Origin: Crossaster papposus
Taxonomy: Eukaryota; Echinodermata; Asteroidea; Velatida; Solasteridae
Direction: 5' to 3'
Assembly (NCBI GenBank): GCA_037893245.1
Contig: JBAIAA010000243.1
Coordinates: 248,001-312,000, forward strand
DNA length: 64,000 nt
Shown: positions 1 through 11,732 of the stretch, in pieces
Numbering within the stretch: the stretch's first letter is position 1
How the letters are laid out: each line of letters starts with the position of its first letter
Notes under the pieces: model-generated
Seen by the model: the letters and a program-made list of their open reading frames with translations, nothing else
Database searches by the model: none
Told to the model about the DNA's origin: nothing
Made by a program: the position numbers and the translations under genes

Positions 1-154
1 GGATTGTTGGGGACCTAAGATCATGTAGGGGTTATTAGAAGTCATTGTTCGTACATATGTTCGAGGGGTATGGGTATACCTGAAACTGACCTGCAGCATT
101 TTTAAATTGCCGACTCCAACTTGAGTCTAAGTGTGTGTTGTCTTATCTTCTTAG

Positions 155-302
155 GTGAGTGATCTTCAGATGTCCATGTGCAGGCAGGAGCAACATCAAG
201 CCTGCAAAGAAGGTCACTTGAGACAGGAGATATCAGACCTGCAGATGAGACAACAAGAAGCTGAGGCACGCAACCAAGAACTCAGTCAGAGCGTCAGTGC
301 AG
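155..302 (+). CDS. TMF1: TMF1 exon a (first in window)
   Basis: The acceptor ttcttag ends at 154 and the donor gt is at 303. The reading begins in phase 0 with VSDLQMSM and ends QELSQSVSA plus one base, which joins the next exon as an alanine codon. The ending matches the SQSVS segment that precedes TRPLLRQ in other TMF1 proteins. It must be an internal exon because the frame is open at the acceptor and there is no start context. Confidence 0.93.
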
Positions 303-3300
303 GTACAAACAAATTGTCTGGTCCCTTAAGCCAGGTCGGTATTCCAACTGCGCATACATGCATATCAAGATTTGACAATTTTCTTTCAAGATAAACATTT
401 TCTTGTGTGTGGAAACTCATAGCGAGTACTAACCAATTGTGACCGGCTCTACAAAAAGGTGTATTAAGTCGCGCTGTGCACTATCATGTAATGGCCCACT
501 CAACATTGAGAGGGTAAACATTTCATCAAAATGTGATTTTTTTTGTTGTCATGAATGACATCTTCAATACCTACAGTTTCAGGTTTCATTCAAAATAATG
601 TTGATTTTAATGAATAAAGTGGAAAATACTACCATTTTGTGTGCATCGTTCTGTTGTAGTACAACAGAGCCGGCTATTTCAAAGCCTGTTTTCTCAGGGA
701 AGTAATCAATATGTAAACACGTCATATCTCTATAATAAGAGGGGCTTGGAAGCTCTATTATATACCAAATGAAAGCTTACGTTGTGGGCTTTTCAACCAT
801 GTTTTGCAAGCACAGTCTAATGGTGTGTACTGCTTGTGTCTGATTCTCTGCCAATTTCTGCCTTGTATAATACGATAGCGGAGAATGTGGCCAATTTCAT
901 TCAGCTGCTTAGCACAAAGAGAAATGCTTGGCACAAACAAAATCTTGCTCAGTAAACACAGTTAATCAGCCAAAACTCCAGCTGACCAGTCACAAACAAT
1001 ATCCATCATCTGAAAATTGGGTTTATAACCCTGTTTTTTGCCAGGGAAGAATTTTCAGAAGCAAGTTTGAATATGGTTAATTCCACGGGTAAACGGCCAA
1101 ATATTTATCAGTATTTGTGGGTTTTCTTTTAGAGGACATTAGAACGTGAGGCCAGACAGCATGACATCCTCATTTATCGAGCTATATTATATACATGTAC
1201 CAAATTGGAGCTTACGTTGTGGGCTTTTTTAACCATGTATATAACTTGATTTCTTTTATTTGCGACATAATACACCTTTTTGTAGAGCCGGTCACAATTT
1301 ACAGAGATCGTGTTCTGTAAGTAATTATTTTTGTTTGGTAATGTTTGGACAGCGGAGTGTTTTCAAGCATTTGCTTGTCCAAACTTTTGTTCGACCAAAC
1401 GTTTTCATCGTCATTTCGATTGCACGAAAAAATGCACAGAATTTGCTTGCCACGTCCCCCGTAGCCTTGTGTGCATTTATCTGCCGTGTTTATCTCAAGA
1501 GAAAAATTGTGGAATCTTGTTGTGCGCATGCTTAGTTGAAATACCGAACTTACTTATTGAGGTCTTGTTAATGTTCTACAAGTATTAAGTGGCTCAGAGT
1601 GGAATGGGAGGAAAATTATTGCGAGGTTAAATCTGGACTTTTACAGTCATAAGACGAAGTCCAAATTTGTCTGAGCGATAATATTCCTCCTATTCCATAA
1701 TTTAAAGCCACTCAAATTTGTTTTATATAACTGACATACAGATCCAACAGGTTTCTGTGAATATAGATTGTTAGTGATAGACCGCACATAATATACATAC
1801 AATCACGCCAACATGACTTGTCTAAAAGGGTGGATAAACCGACCTGACCCAAAGTCGGTTTTTGGGTTGGGTTAGTTCCAAATCACTGCAAGATGAGGAC
1901 ATTCAAACTTTAATAATAAAAATGGTGTACAGTGATCCACAGCCGAGGACTTATTTTGTAAAGATGAGGCTGTGTCCGCAACTGAGGCTATGGCTATTTA
2001 CTGTGACATGCCAATGACAAAATCTGAGGCAAAAGCCACAACAATTCCCTATTCAGATACAGCCTAATGGTATGGCAGATAGCCGATCAGATTGTGACTT
2101 TGATGACACAAGTATTGAATTTGACGCGCAGTCAGTGTATGACATGAGAAATATGTTTGGCTATAGGGCCATCGCAGATTTGTCTTTTGAAGAAATATAG
2201 GTAGTATAACAAGCAATTTTTTTAATGGCTGCCATTGGTTGTTAGTCTATAGCCGTGTCCGAAACGGGTGTATAGAGCTACAGCTACGGCTATTGTCTGC
2301 GTCGGCCATTTTGTAGCGCTGTCCGAAATGCCGTCTAGAGCTACAGCTACGGCTACAACGTCACAAAAATCTAGACGTAAAAGAAGTTGTCTAGCTCAGG
2401 CAAAACAAAATGGCGGCAGCACTAACGTTAATTTTGGAGCAAATTTTTGTTTATTTTTCAATGATAGTGCATTGAATTGAAACTAACAGATCAACAAATA
2501 CGTCAATTCATCTGGTATTTCGATTGTTTATTTTTCAATGATAGTGCATTGAATTGAAACTAACAGATCAACAAATACGTCAATTCATCTGGTATTTCGA
2601 CTGGCTGTAAACAAACATTGCGTAACATCTAGCAGACGATAATTGTTGTGAATTCTTACATCGTAATTTTGCAAACACTAATTCAAGCATCGCTTGGGGG
2701 TGCAATAACTAGCCGTAGGCTCTACCGTAGCCGCGTCCGAATTCCATTTACCTTAGCGCCTACGTACATGTAGACGTAGCTGTAGACCGTAGCTCTAGAC
2801 ATTCGTTTCGGACACGGCCTATATTAAATTACTAGAGCGCTGGCTCGATGTACAAATTGATGCCTGCTGGGCGCATCCATGTTTGTGCACAAATTTTGTA
2901 CGGCTTTTTGTACAGCTATTTGCATATCTGCGTTTGTATTCTATACGTTACCGAAGTTACCGAAGCTGATACGAACAAAACCCGAAACGCATAATTAGCA
3001 AATGAGTGCAAATGCGCGTGCGTATTCGCGCGCTGCAGTATTTTGCCGTGATTTTTTTAAAAATGACATGACGCACGTAAAGTTGTTTGCGTCTGTTCTA
3101 CTCGCACACGCGTTGCATTTAGAGTACACTTTCAAAAAAAAATCTATCTATTTTTATTATGTTCTACATCACACACATGAATTCAAAATGTTTGCGCGCA
3201 GAATGGATTCAAAGTATTTTGGCGCATAAGAAATAAGAATTAGCGCTCTAGTAATTTAATATATTTCTTCGAAAAACAAATCTGCAATGGCCCTATATCC

Positions 3301-6300
3301 AAATTTCTTTCTCATGACATATATTTCCCCTATCTGCCCCCACTATAGGTTTCTAAAAACAAAAATTGAGCTGAATTTTTTTTTCAAAAGCATCTGACGT
3401 AAACCATTATTTGTTTATTTTGTTTACGCAGCCACTCGCCCTTTGCTGCGTCAGATCGAAAACCTAAACACCACCTTCAACGCCCAGTCAGGCAACTGGG
3501 AGCAGGTGGAACGCAGCCTGACCGAACGTCTGGCGGAGGGCCAAGCCCAGCTGGCCTTTGCCACCGAGAAGGAGCGCAATGCCACGGAGTGCGCCATGAT
3601 TGCAGAGTCTAAGCTCTCCTCGCTGGAGTCACAGCTGGCCCTGCTGCGGCTTGAAAAGTCCCGGCTTCTTGCGGGGCTTGAGATGGAGCGCGCCAAAACA
3701 GAAATGCTGGAGGAAGGAAAGGAGAGGTAGGCTGGGTGGGAAAGGAATAAACAAATTATTCAAAATGGAGCTTAAAATTTGAAGAGAATATACATAAATT
3801 TGCAAACCTTAAAAAACAAAACTACCAAATTATTATGAAATACCTTCTTTTCAGAACCACACATCTCACTAAAGAATCTTACCGTGGTATTACCGCAAAC
3901 TTTTTATCTTATTGCCTTTTTACTATGCAAACCTTCAAATTCCATCTTGGACTGTTGGTGAATGACAGTCTAAAGCATTCTGTACAATTATGGCACCTGG
4001 TCTGCTGCCTTTTTCAAAAAGAATTGTATTTTTTTATCAATTTCCACCGCTGGTTGACTGATCAGCGTTAAGAAAAAATGGCTTCTTTCAAATACTACCC
4101 CCAATTTACCACATTTAGTTAGTTCACATTTTGTTAGCAGTTGATATGAACTGGTACAAGCCAGCTAGACTGGTTCCTTGACCGTACAGTTCCCCAAGAT
4201 TTATAAATTGAGTGTTAACTGGGTGTTTTGTTGTTTTGCTTGTGTGGCATAGTATTGTGTAAGTTGTTTTTACTTGAGTGACAAAGATCACGCAATTGTT
4301 TTTACGGACAAATTCATTTGCTGTTTGAACACATTGAACAAGTTATGACAGGGTCCATGAATCTTTTTTGTGATCCATTTTTTTGTGTGGTACACTTACC
4401 TGACAAATTTAAGGTGATATCCTCCACATGGCCACTATTCCTGTTAATGCATAGCTGGCATCTTCGTCTCATGTCTCTCACTGCCCGCCTTATCATTCCA
4501 ACTTGTCGCAGTGCTGATTTCAGTGCCTTTCATAATGTCTTGTTTGTTCAGTCATCCATGGCAATGACATAATGCACCTTGTACTATTGGACAGAGGCCA
4601 TTCTACCATTTCCACAGACGTTTGTCTGTTTCAGAAATATTCGGTAGTGTTGCAATAATATGAATGGGTATTCTTTTTGTATGGACACCCTGTAAATAAC
4701 CAATGGTTATCCTACCTTTAAAAAGACGCATATGTATCCGCGTATCAAATATTATTTTCCCTAGTAGCATCTTTTGCAGATAATATACTACTGATGGGAA
4801 TTTCCAAATGTGCGCCTGTGAGATGCATCTTTGGAAATGACATTCTTTTGTTATTTCCTTCAAAATGACAGCATGCCAGAAGGAATAATTTCACAGGGAG
4901 TTCAGAGTCAATAATATCTTTACAACAAGTAAGCTATTCAATAGTATTTTAGGTTGTTACTCATTTTGATAGCTTGAAATGGTATACTACAGCTTTAATT
5001 GTATTTTGTAAAAAAAAATTCTTAACGATGTTTCGTCTTGGAATTGCAGATACGTGTCGCGCACGGAAGCCCAGATGAGCACCTACACCAAGGCCCTGGA
5101 GGAAAACCAGAGGGAGAAAGTGCACTTGGAGAAACAGCTGGAGGTGGAAAAGATGAGGGTGGAGGCAGAACGGCGCAAGCTGCTGCTGGCCCAGGATGCC
5201 TTGAATGAGAAGGTATAAAACGCCCTCTCACGGCCAAATTGTATCCAGTATTGTTTTTCATAACAATAGCTAATCGAAGAACGTCTTTTCAATAACTTTT
5301 TATATAATAACAAATAAGTTGTTAATATTTGAGATATAACAATAAATCAACAGAAAAAGGACTATAATTTATTCTAGTGACCTGCGAACTGTTCGGCAAG
5401 ACGCTTGATAAGAAAACACCTACGAAAACATTTCCTTTGTTTGTGATGTTTATAGGTGTCTCAATTGGAACGAAAATAAAGTTCACTTTTATTGGGATAT
5501 TTTGTCGACCCTAGCGCCCACAACCCAACCACCCTTAACGCCCACAACCCAACCACCCTTAACGCCCACAACCCAACCACCCTTAACGCCCACAACCCAA
5601 CCACCCTTAACGCCCACAACCCAACCACCCTTAACGCCCACAACCCAACCACCCTTAATGCCCGCAACCCAACCACCCTTAACGCCCACAACCCAACCAC
5701 CCTTAATGCCCGCAACCCAATCACCCTTAACGCCCGCAACCCAATCACCCTTAACGCCCACAAACCAACCACCCTTAACGCCCACAACCCAACCACCCTT
5801 AACGCCCACAACCCAACCACCCTTAACGCCCACAACCCAACCACCCTTGACGCCCACAACCCAACCACCCTTGACGCCCACAACCCAACCACCCATGACG
5901 CCCACAACCCAACCACCCATGACGCCCACAACCCAACCACCCATGACGCCCACAACCCAACCACCCATAACGCCAACAACCCAACCAACTCTAAGCACTG
6001 AAACTCTAAAAAAGGAAAGAAAAGAATTAATTGTTGAAATTTTAATTGTGTCTAGTTTTAAAAAGTGTTACTTTTGTGAAATCCAACTCAACAGGAGCGG
6101 AGGTTAATGCAGCAGACTGAGGACAGTAACAGTTCCCATGGCAACCATTCTGGAGCCAGCACCCCGGTTAAGATTCTGCCGACCACACCAGGCCCATTCC
6201 ACACCCCAACTCAGGTCAGAAACCAGTCAATCTCTCATTGTCTATCCGACTGTAAACCACCATTGTGTTGTGTCTTGGTACAATGCCGAATCTTTATATT

Positions 6301-9300
6301 ATAACTATATATATTGTGCTTAAAGGGGCAGTATACCTTTTGCAACTATCCAAAAAGTAGCCAACCAAATCATTGTTCAAAACTTACTTGTTGTAAAGAT
6401 TTTAATGACTCTAAAATGCCTTTGAAATATTTTTTTCTGGCATGCTTCCATTTTGAAGAAAATAATGAAAGAAGTAAAAAGAATGCATCTCGGAGATAAT
6501 TTTTTGAAAGTTCCATAGTAGTTGGTTTAAAATCATAATCTTAGAATGTTATTTCATCTGAATATACAGCATTCACAGAGCTAAAATTTCGCCAGGATAG
6601 TTGTCAAGCACCATTTTGAGAACTTTTTTTGCTTTAAACGATACAAATAATGCACAACTGACAAATAGTACACTCTGACTTTAACCAGTTCGCGCCGGAC
6701 GACGTATATGCACGCAAAGTTTTTCCAAGATTCAAAACGGATGACGCATAAACACGTCACGAGCAAGGCCTGAAATGTCTGTCAGCAGCAAGCAAGGCTA
6801 GAAATGCGTGGGTGTGCTTGCCAGTACCATCGGCCTGAACCCGCCTCAGATCGAGTTTCGTTAAAAATAATCTGATGCCTCGGCTCGGTGAATTTTACAA
6901 TAATCCCGGCACGAACTGGTTAAACGGTTAGCGCAGAATTTCATACATACATACATATGTAGCCTTGCATAAACTTGTGAGGAAGACATTTGATTTGGTT
7001 CCCTTCTGTTCTACATTGTTTCTATTGAAATTTTAAACACCATAGCGTTTTCTTCATAGGACAGATATACATATATTTTTTGGAAGACTCACGGGATCTA
7101 CATGTATTGTCCCTATTGCGCTTATTGCCACTAAAGGAACCATATGAATGTACGGGATAGTGATCATGAGCACTAAATTTGGTTACCCATGAAAATGTCA
7201 CGCCGTGCATATTGCTTGTAACTGGTACCTTGCAGATCTTTTGCTTCACACTTCATTTTGCTCAGCAATATTTCCTGCCGAGAAAGTATCTTCAGTTGGA
7301 GTTCCCGGACAAGTTGCGGACATTGTATTGGGTATAAGCTGCAGGAATCTGAACAACTTCCTTGCGATGCAGTTATCAGTACAATTTGAGTCGAGCAGTT
7401 CCTGATGAAAATTTCCCTAGAACATGTTGGGTACAAATACACAGAGCATCTTTCAGACAACCTGAATGCTCTGCAATTTGTCTAGAACTCGTCCTAGAAT
7501 TGAGACAGGCCTTAAAGCCCGTGGGGCGGATTGAAATAACCGGTCTTAAAGTGGTCTATGCGCATTCGACAGTCCTAAAGCTGTGGCTGTCAGTTGGATT
7601 ATAAGTTAGACCATTGTAAAAAAACACGGTATTACAATCGATAATGTATCACCAACCGATAATGTCACACTCTATTACTCTATTTCATTCTTTTGGACTA
7701 CTGATAGGTTGATATTTTAGAGCGCACCATGTCCTGGTCTACCTCTGGATCTCTGTATGACAGTATTGTTGGTGGCTCAGCCTCATCCGTAATTGAAGGG
7801 CTACACGCTCAACTCAAACAGAGAGAAGGAGAGATCGTACAACTACAGGTGAGAAACAGCCACTTACCTCAATCCCCTTGGCTTGCAGCTACGGCTACGC
7901 AAACTAGCCTCTGCCAGTTTGAAGCTTCGTTTAAAATGTAGACCGTGTGAGTTTACCAAAACGCGGCTTCATACAGGGCAAGTCAAAAAGGAGTTCTCTC
8001 TAGAAGAATGTGAAGAAAACTAGAAGTGTGTTCGTGGACGAACACAATTAGCTGCTTCGTGTGAGCATGTTGGAGTTGAACTCTGCGGTGGCTGTGGGAT
8101 ATGTGACAATGATATAATGATCTGTTTTGTGTATATAACACCAGTCCTGCAAGTCTATGTACATGTATGTCCAATACCAAATTGAACCTAACTTGACAAC
8201 ATGACACTTACAATTTCATCGATAACTTATTATTCTTTGGATTAGTTGTTTAGCCTTCAATTTCATTTCTTGTCTTGCAATACAAATTCCAAATTCGCAA
8301 GACTATCTGGCGAATTTGACTGAAACAATATTTGATATCGCTTGAACAAAGATAAGCTTTGCTCAACAAAACACATAACAAATCTCAGTCAGATATCAGG
8401 GTTTCCCCGTGGAGAAAAACAATAAGACTTGAAAACTCCCTCTGTACAAAATGTCAAAACCATCTGTCGTTATATACCTTGTACAGGCTTAATGGACCAA
8501 ATTTGCATCTTCAATGTTATATAACGTCACACCTTCCTGTACAATCGTCACAAATTTCAGTCAAACCGACTTTGAAAAGTGCCAAAGTGTGTTGTCTGAA
8601 CAACCCTGTGCGAATCGAACAAAGAAAAATCACTGAAACAGGAAAAAGTCTGGCCTTTGACAAAAACAATGGTCTCCTTCGGCATCAATGATGCCGAAGC
8701 AGCCTAAAAAAAAGCAGTTTAAAATTTCTTTGCAACGGATTTGTTTTCAGGGGGAGATTGTCCAGCTTGAGCGTACCCGGGCCGCTATGGCCGAGGAGAT
8801 TGTCAAACTGTCCAACCTGAACGAGACGCTGGAGGAGCAGGCCAACATGGTGTCGGAATACAAGCGGAAACTTGTGGTGAGTCTGTCTGCCGCCCTCTGC
8901 TGTTGATTCATGTTCAGGCAAAGAGGACAGTCCTTGGTTTTTGAAATTCAGATGAGGTGTTCCCTCAACATTGTCACTAATACAAGATTGACGTTGATTT
9001 GTTCAAATGATTACAGACTGATAACAAACGCACAGACTATCACAGGATTTACCCGTGTGATAGTCCACTATGCATGCGCTTTACGGTAAAATTGTGGGAC
9101 TGGCTAGCACACAGGTGTGGTACGCACGCGTGAACATCGCCCAAGCTACACGTGAAAAGATGGCATCACACGTACAAATGTCAATCGGCATTTTCCTGAG
9201 CTACGGAAATTGTAATGAAACTGAATATGTATGAGGCATAGTAAAAGAAATGTGGTTCATTTTGGGTGTATAATAGCTACTCTTGATTTTTTAAGTTTAA

Positions 9301-10870
9301 AAAATAGTTCCCTAGGTGAGGTTTTTTAAACTTCTACATGTAATACCTCGGGGAAACATCCAACTATCCAACCTCAAACCATGTTATTTTCTAGCCAACG
9401 AACAAAGTTTGGAAACGGACTGTGCAATCACATTTCTTTACATTACATGTAGTATGTGTGAGTTTGTATACTTTCAAATAATGGACAGAGGACAATAGGG
9501 TCCACGATTGACAGAAATTCCACGATTGAAAGTTGTGTACAAAACATATGAGAGTCCTTCCAAAAACTACAAACAAAAGAGGGACAATAGGGGCCCCACG
9601 ACGGAAGGTGTTTACATGTGTGCGTCATTTTTGTTTAAGTTTTTGAAAAAAATTGTCTTATATGCAAAGTCCTCCAATTCCAATCAAGCTTGGGTCATAG
9701 AGGAAATAGTGTCGGAGGTCAAATGTCATTTGAGGTCAAGTTGTAAATCATGGTGGAATTGTAAAAAAAAAATTGTTTTAAAACTCGAGGTCCAATTGCA
9801 TTCAAACTTATGTCATGTATGCAATATTTTAACCTTCATATTGAAGGTCGTGTTGAGGGTCAAGTACTGAGGTCAAAGGTCAGTTGAGGTTAAGTTGTCA
9901 AATATGATTATCACGAAAGCAGACGAGACGTGGTTCGAGAACCATCCTTATATTTGTATAATAACTAATCCTGTTCGTGTTTAACCAGTTCGTGCCAGGA
10001 TTATTTTGGCATTGCCTGGAGCAAGGCACAGGATTGTTTTCCCGAACCTCAATCGTAAGGCATTTGTGGATAGCACACGGTTACTGACAGATATTTCTGT
10101 TCTTGCTCGTGACGTATTTATCCGGCATTCGTTTTGAATTTCGTAGAAACTTTGCATGTACATGTATACACCGACACAAACTATAGCCCATGTTGTTTCC
10201 TTGACCACAGGAGACGGAGACTCGTTACAACGCCGTCCTGCAGATGTACGGGGAGAAAGCCGAGGAGGTACAAGAACTGAAACTGGATCTGCAGGATGTC
10301 AAAGAGATGTACAGACAACAGGTCAGAGAAGTCAAACACAAAAATAGTACTTGCCACTTGCATGTTGTATATTACCTTTAACCAGTTCGCGCCGGGATTA
10401 TTTTAACATCACCGAGCCGAGGGGACGGGATTATTTTTAACGAAACTCGATCCGAAGCGGGTTCAGGCCGATAGTGCCGGGAAGCACACTCATGCATTTC
10501 CGGCCTTGCTCGCTGCTGACATACATTTCCGAACTTGAACTTGGCGTGTTTATGCGTCATCCGTTTTGAATTTGGGGAAAACTTTGCGTTTATATACGCC
10601 ATCCGGCGCGAACTGGTTAAAAGGGTACACACTAAGATGTTGATATAATTTAGCTTTATAAAATAAAACAAAAAATACAATATAGGAAAGTTGGGTAAAC
10701 CTTTTAGAATCGGGCCTGCTGAATAAATGCTCAAAAATTGTTAATTTTTCAATAAACATTTTCAATTTTCCACTTGGTCCTTAATAGATGCCTCAAATTC
10801 ATTAATTATATCCCTTTTTCTCCTTTTTGCCTCTTTTTTCTTCTAGATTGGAGACCTTATCAATTCCTAA
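155..10870 (+). CDS. TMF1: TATA element modulatory factor (golgin TMF1), C-terminal part, eight exons
   Basis: TMF1 is a long coiled-coil Golgi protein that binds Rab6 and tethers vesicles; it was first described as a TATA-element binder. Exons lie at 155-302, 3432-3726, 5050-5212, 6095-6214, 7723-7848, 8751-8876, 10211-10321 and 10847-10870. Joined, they give about 370 residues and a stop. The chain contains the family signatures TRPLLRQIENL, EGLHAQLKQREGEI, RTRAAMAEEIVKL and LQMYGEKAEEVQELKLDLQD, in the order seen in vertebrate TMF1. Apart from a Ser/Thr/Pro-rich stretch in exon 4 the sequence is heptad-like coiled coil rich in E, Q, K and L. The last four exons correspond to the conserved C-terminal TMF domain, which carries the Rab6-binding region. 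Earlier exons lie left of the window. Vertebrate TMF1 is about 1,090 residues, so roughly the last third is here. Introns reach 3.1 kb and are full of repeats. Confidence 0.95.
437..1300. mobile_element. Inverted-repeat element of the tgtgacc family (TMF1 intron)
   Basis: The ends are near-perfect inverted repeats of about 29 bp, tgtgaccggctctacaaaaa on the left and its complement on the right. Inside, a segment around 756-806 (paccaaatgaaagcttacgt-like) recurs directly at about 1182-1240. Related sequence lies at 52716-53144 and 62440-62779. No transposase is present, so it is non-autonomous. Confidence 0.75.
2141..3320. mobile_element. Nested inverted-repeat elements (TMF1 intron)
   Basis: The outer arms 2141-2199 and 3261-3318 are inverted copies at roughly 80 percent identity. 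Between them sit two smaller elements. One is 2248-2824, with ends tatagccgtgtccgaaacg and its complement, followed inside by the word agctacggc. The other is 2821-3263, with ends ttaaattactagagcgct and its complement. A partial relative of the first may lie near 17950-18035. No coding sequence is seen. Confidence 0.65.
2447..2600 (+). repeat. Perfect tandem duplication of 77 bp
   Basis: Two copies, 2447-2523 and 2524-2600, look identical base for base, beginning ttgtttatttttcaatgata. They lie inside the element at 2248-2824. Lack of divergence points to a recent event or a polymorphism. Confidence 0.9.
3432..3726 (+). CDS. TMF1: TMF1 exon b
   Basis: The acceptor tttacgcag ends at 3431 and the donor gtaggc starts at 3727. 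It encodes TRPLLRQIENLNTTF and then coiled coil through EMLEEGKE, ending in two bases of a split arginine codon. This is the best-conserved block of the gene in the window. Its base composition is clearly more GC-rich than the flanking introns. Confidence 0.96.
3848..3965 (+). repeat. Fragment of a Penelope-like terminal repeat
   Basis: The stretch starting cagaaccacacatctcacta and running past cttattgcctttttactatg recurs as the arms flanking the GIY-YIG relic at 42220-42990. It is a lone fragment in the intron after TMF1 exon b. Confidence 0.55.
5050..5212 (+). CDS. TMF1: TMF1 exon c
   Basis: The acceptor ggaattgcag ends at 5049 and the donor gtataa begins at 5213. The first base completes the split arginine codon. 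It encodes YVSRTEAQMSTYTKALEEN and more coiled coil ending in ALNEK, in phase 0. Confidence 0.95.
5514..5994 (+). repeat. Minisatellite, 24-bp unit, about 20 copies (TMF1 intron)
   Basis: The unit is cgcccacaacccaaccaccc plus ttaa, with small variants (taatgcccgc, ttgacg, catgacg). Because 24 is a multiple of 3 and the unit lacks stops in most frames, long open frames appear on both strands; these are not genes. The complementary strand has three GGG runs per unit and could fold into G-quadruplexes. Confidence 0.95.
6095..6214 (+). CDS. TMF1: TMF1 exon d, Ser/Thr/Pro-rich linker
   Basis: The acceptor actcaacag ends at 6094 and the donor gtcaga starts at 6215. It encodes 40 residues, starting ERRLMQQTEDSNSSHG and ending PGPFHTPTQ. 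The exon breaks the coiled coil with a flexible Ser/Thr/Pro-rich linker, at the place where vertebrate TMF1 has its own serine-rich linker. It is shorter than the vertebrate linker, so an extra small exon before 7721 may have been missed. Confidence 0.88.
6681..6923 (+). mobile_element. TTAA-flanked element, family A copy 1
   Basis: It is bounded by TTAA on both sides and has inverted ends ccagttcgcgccgg and ccggcacgaactgg. The interior has the family words aaacggatgacgcataaac, acgtcacgagcaagg and ggcctgaacccgcctc. TTAA duplication with ends starting CC is the piggyBac pattern. It is non-autonomous. Confidence 0.8.
7723..7848 (+). CDS. TMF1: TMF1 exon e
   Basis: It encodes RTMSWSTSGSLYDSIVGG and then EGLHAQLKQREGEIVQLQ, and ends in phase 0 at the donor gtgaga (7849). 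The acceptor is a double AG, ttttagag. Only the second AG (7721-7722) keeps the frame after the phase-0 end of exon d; using the first AG (7719-7720) shifts the frame unless another exon of different phase comes before it. Confidence 0.88.
8751..8876 (+). CDS. TMF1: TMF1 exon f
   Basis: The acceptor ttgttttcag ends at 8750 and the donor gtgagt starts at 8877. It encodes GEIVQLERTRAAMAEEIVKL through EYKRKLV, in phase 0 at both ends. The segment falls in the conserved C-terminal TMF domain. Confidence 0.95.
9981..10170 (-). mobile_element. TTAA family A copy 2, decayed
   Basis: TTAA and ccagttcgtgccaggatta mark the left end. The middle keeps ctcgtgacgtatttatccg. The right end has decayed just before the exon at 10211, so this old insertion lies against a TMF1 splice acceptor. 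Confidence 0.65.
10211..10321 (+). CDS. TMF1: TMF1 exon g
   Basis: The acceptor ttgaccacag ends at 10210 and the donor gtcaga starts at 10322. It encodes ETETRYNAVLQMYGEKAEEV through KEMYRQQ, in phase 0 at both ends. QMYGEKAEE is nearly invariant in the family. Confidence 0.96.
10378..10620 (-). mobile_element. TTAA family A copy 3
   Basis: It is intact between TTAA at 10378-10381 and TTAA at 10617-10620, with ends ccagttcgcgccgg and its complement. It is inverted relative to copy 1 and lies in the last TMF1 intron, about 60 bp after the donor of exon g. Confidence 0.85.
10847..10870 (+). CDS. TMF1: TMF1 last coding exon with stop
   Basis: A strong polypyrimidine tract and ttctag end at 10846. 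The exon adds IGDLINS and the stop taa. This matches the short tail (IDELL-like) at the end of vertebrate TMF1. The 3' UTR follows. A possible poly(A) signal attaaa lies at 10924-10929. Confidence 0.85.
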   Translation: MGDLINS

Positions 10871-10982
10871 GTAAAGAGTTCAACTGCCACACTGGAGGCA
10901 ACACAAGGCATCGTGCAATCTAGTATTAAAGAAATAACCCTCCTGACATCCAAACTTGAGGAAAGTCTATCGAGATTATAAT

Positions 10983-11357
10983 GGCAAGGCGGGACTCAAA
11001 CCTGCGACCTCCGGAATACCAGACGGGCGCTCTACCAACTGAGCTATCTTGCCCAATGTTGGCGACCTCCCAAATTGTCAGTATCTTTGTTCGAGGGCGA
11101 TAGTCAGAAGTCATAAACACCAGAATGTGGCCAGGGATTTTACGATTCAACCTGGAAAACGTAAGCAGAAGGTTTTATCCCAGGTTGTTGGGTGTGATCC
11201 CTGGCCACACGGCATACTTGTGATTATGACTTCTGATTTGCGCCCTCGAACAAAGATAATGACAATTTGGGAGACCGCCAACATAAGGCAAGATAGCTCA
11301 GTTGGTAGAATGCCGGTCCAGTATTCTGTAGGTCGCAAGTTCGAGTCCTGCCTTGCC
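10983..11357. mobile_element. Element with two head-facing tRNA-like ends
   Basis: At 10983-11053 (- strand) lies a 71-nt tRNA-like sequence with A box (tagctcagttgg) and B box (ggtttgagtcc). A sister copy lies at 11287-11357 on + (B box agttcgagtcc). Between them, ctcgaacaaag, agtcataa and tggccagggat recur as inverted halves around a centre near 11165. The first copy has a loop like tRNA-Thr(GGT) but a mismatched anticodon stem, so a working tRNA is unlikely. It begins about 110 bp after the TMF1 stop. Confidence 0.7.
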
Positions 11358-11732
11358 AATGTCCTGCCTTGCCAATTTCTTTGTTCATGTACTCAATTCC
11401 AAGATAATGTAACGTAAGAATCTGTACATAAAAGCCTTCAGATCACTCGGTGTATATATCATTTGCAATCGGATTTTGAATTACAATAATAGCAATAGAT
11501 ATGAGACAATATTAATGTCGAATGTATCACAAGTCCAGTCACACAATGATATGGCTTTGCAACATGATAACAGGGGCGGATTGGTAATCGGTCCACTGGT
11601 CACAGATGTGCCATCAAAGGCGTCCCTAGTGTGCGATCAACAGTGATTTTTAAATCATAAAACCGGTGTTTAGCAGTGTCTGTGGTGCTCGAAAATGCCT
11701 TGAAATATGCTCTAAATATTCTAAGAACTCAT

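Noticed and set aside
5461..6107. Open frames of 169-201 codons on both strands reading NAHNPTTL-type or VVGLWAL-type repeats
   Set aside because: They are produced by the 24-bp minisatellite; several frames are open at once on both strands, and the stretch lies inside a TMF1 intron.
10983..11053. Functional tRNA-Thr gene
   Set aside because: The anticodon stem does not pair well and the sequence recurs as the end of a mobile element.
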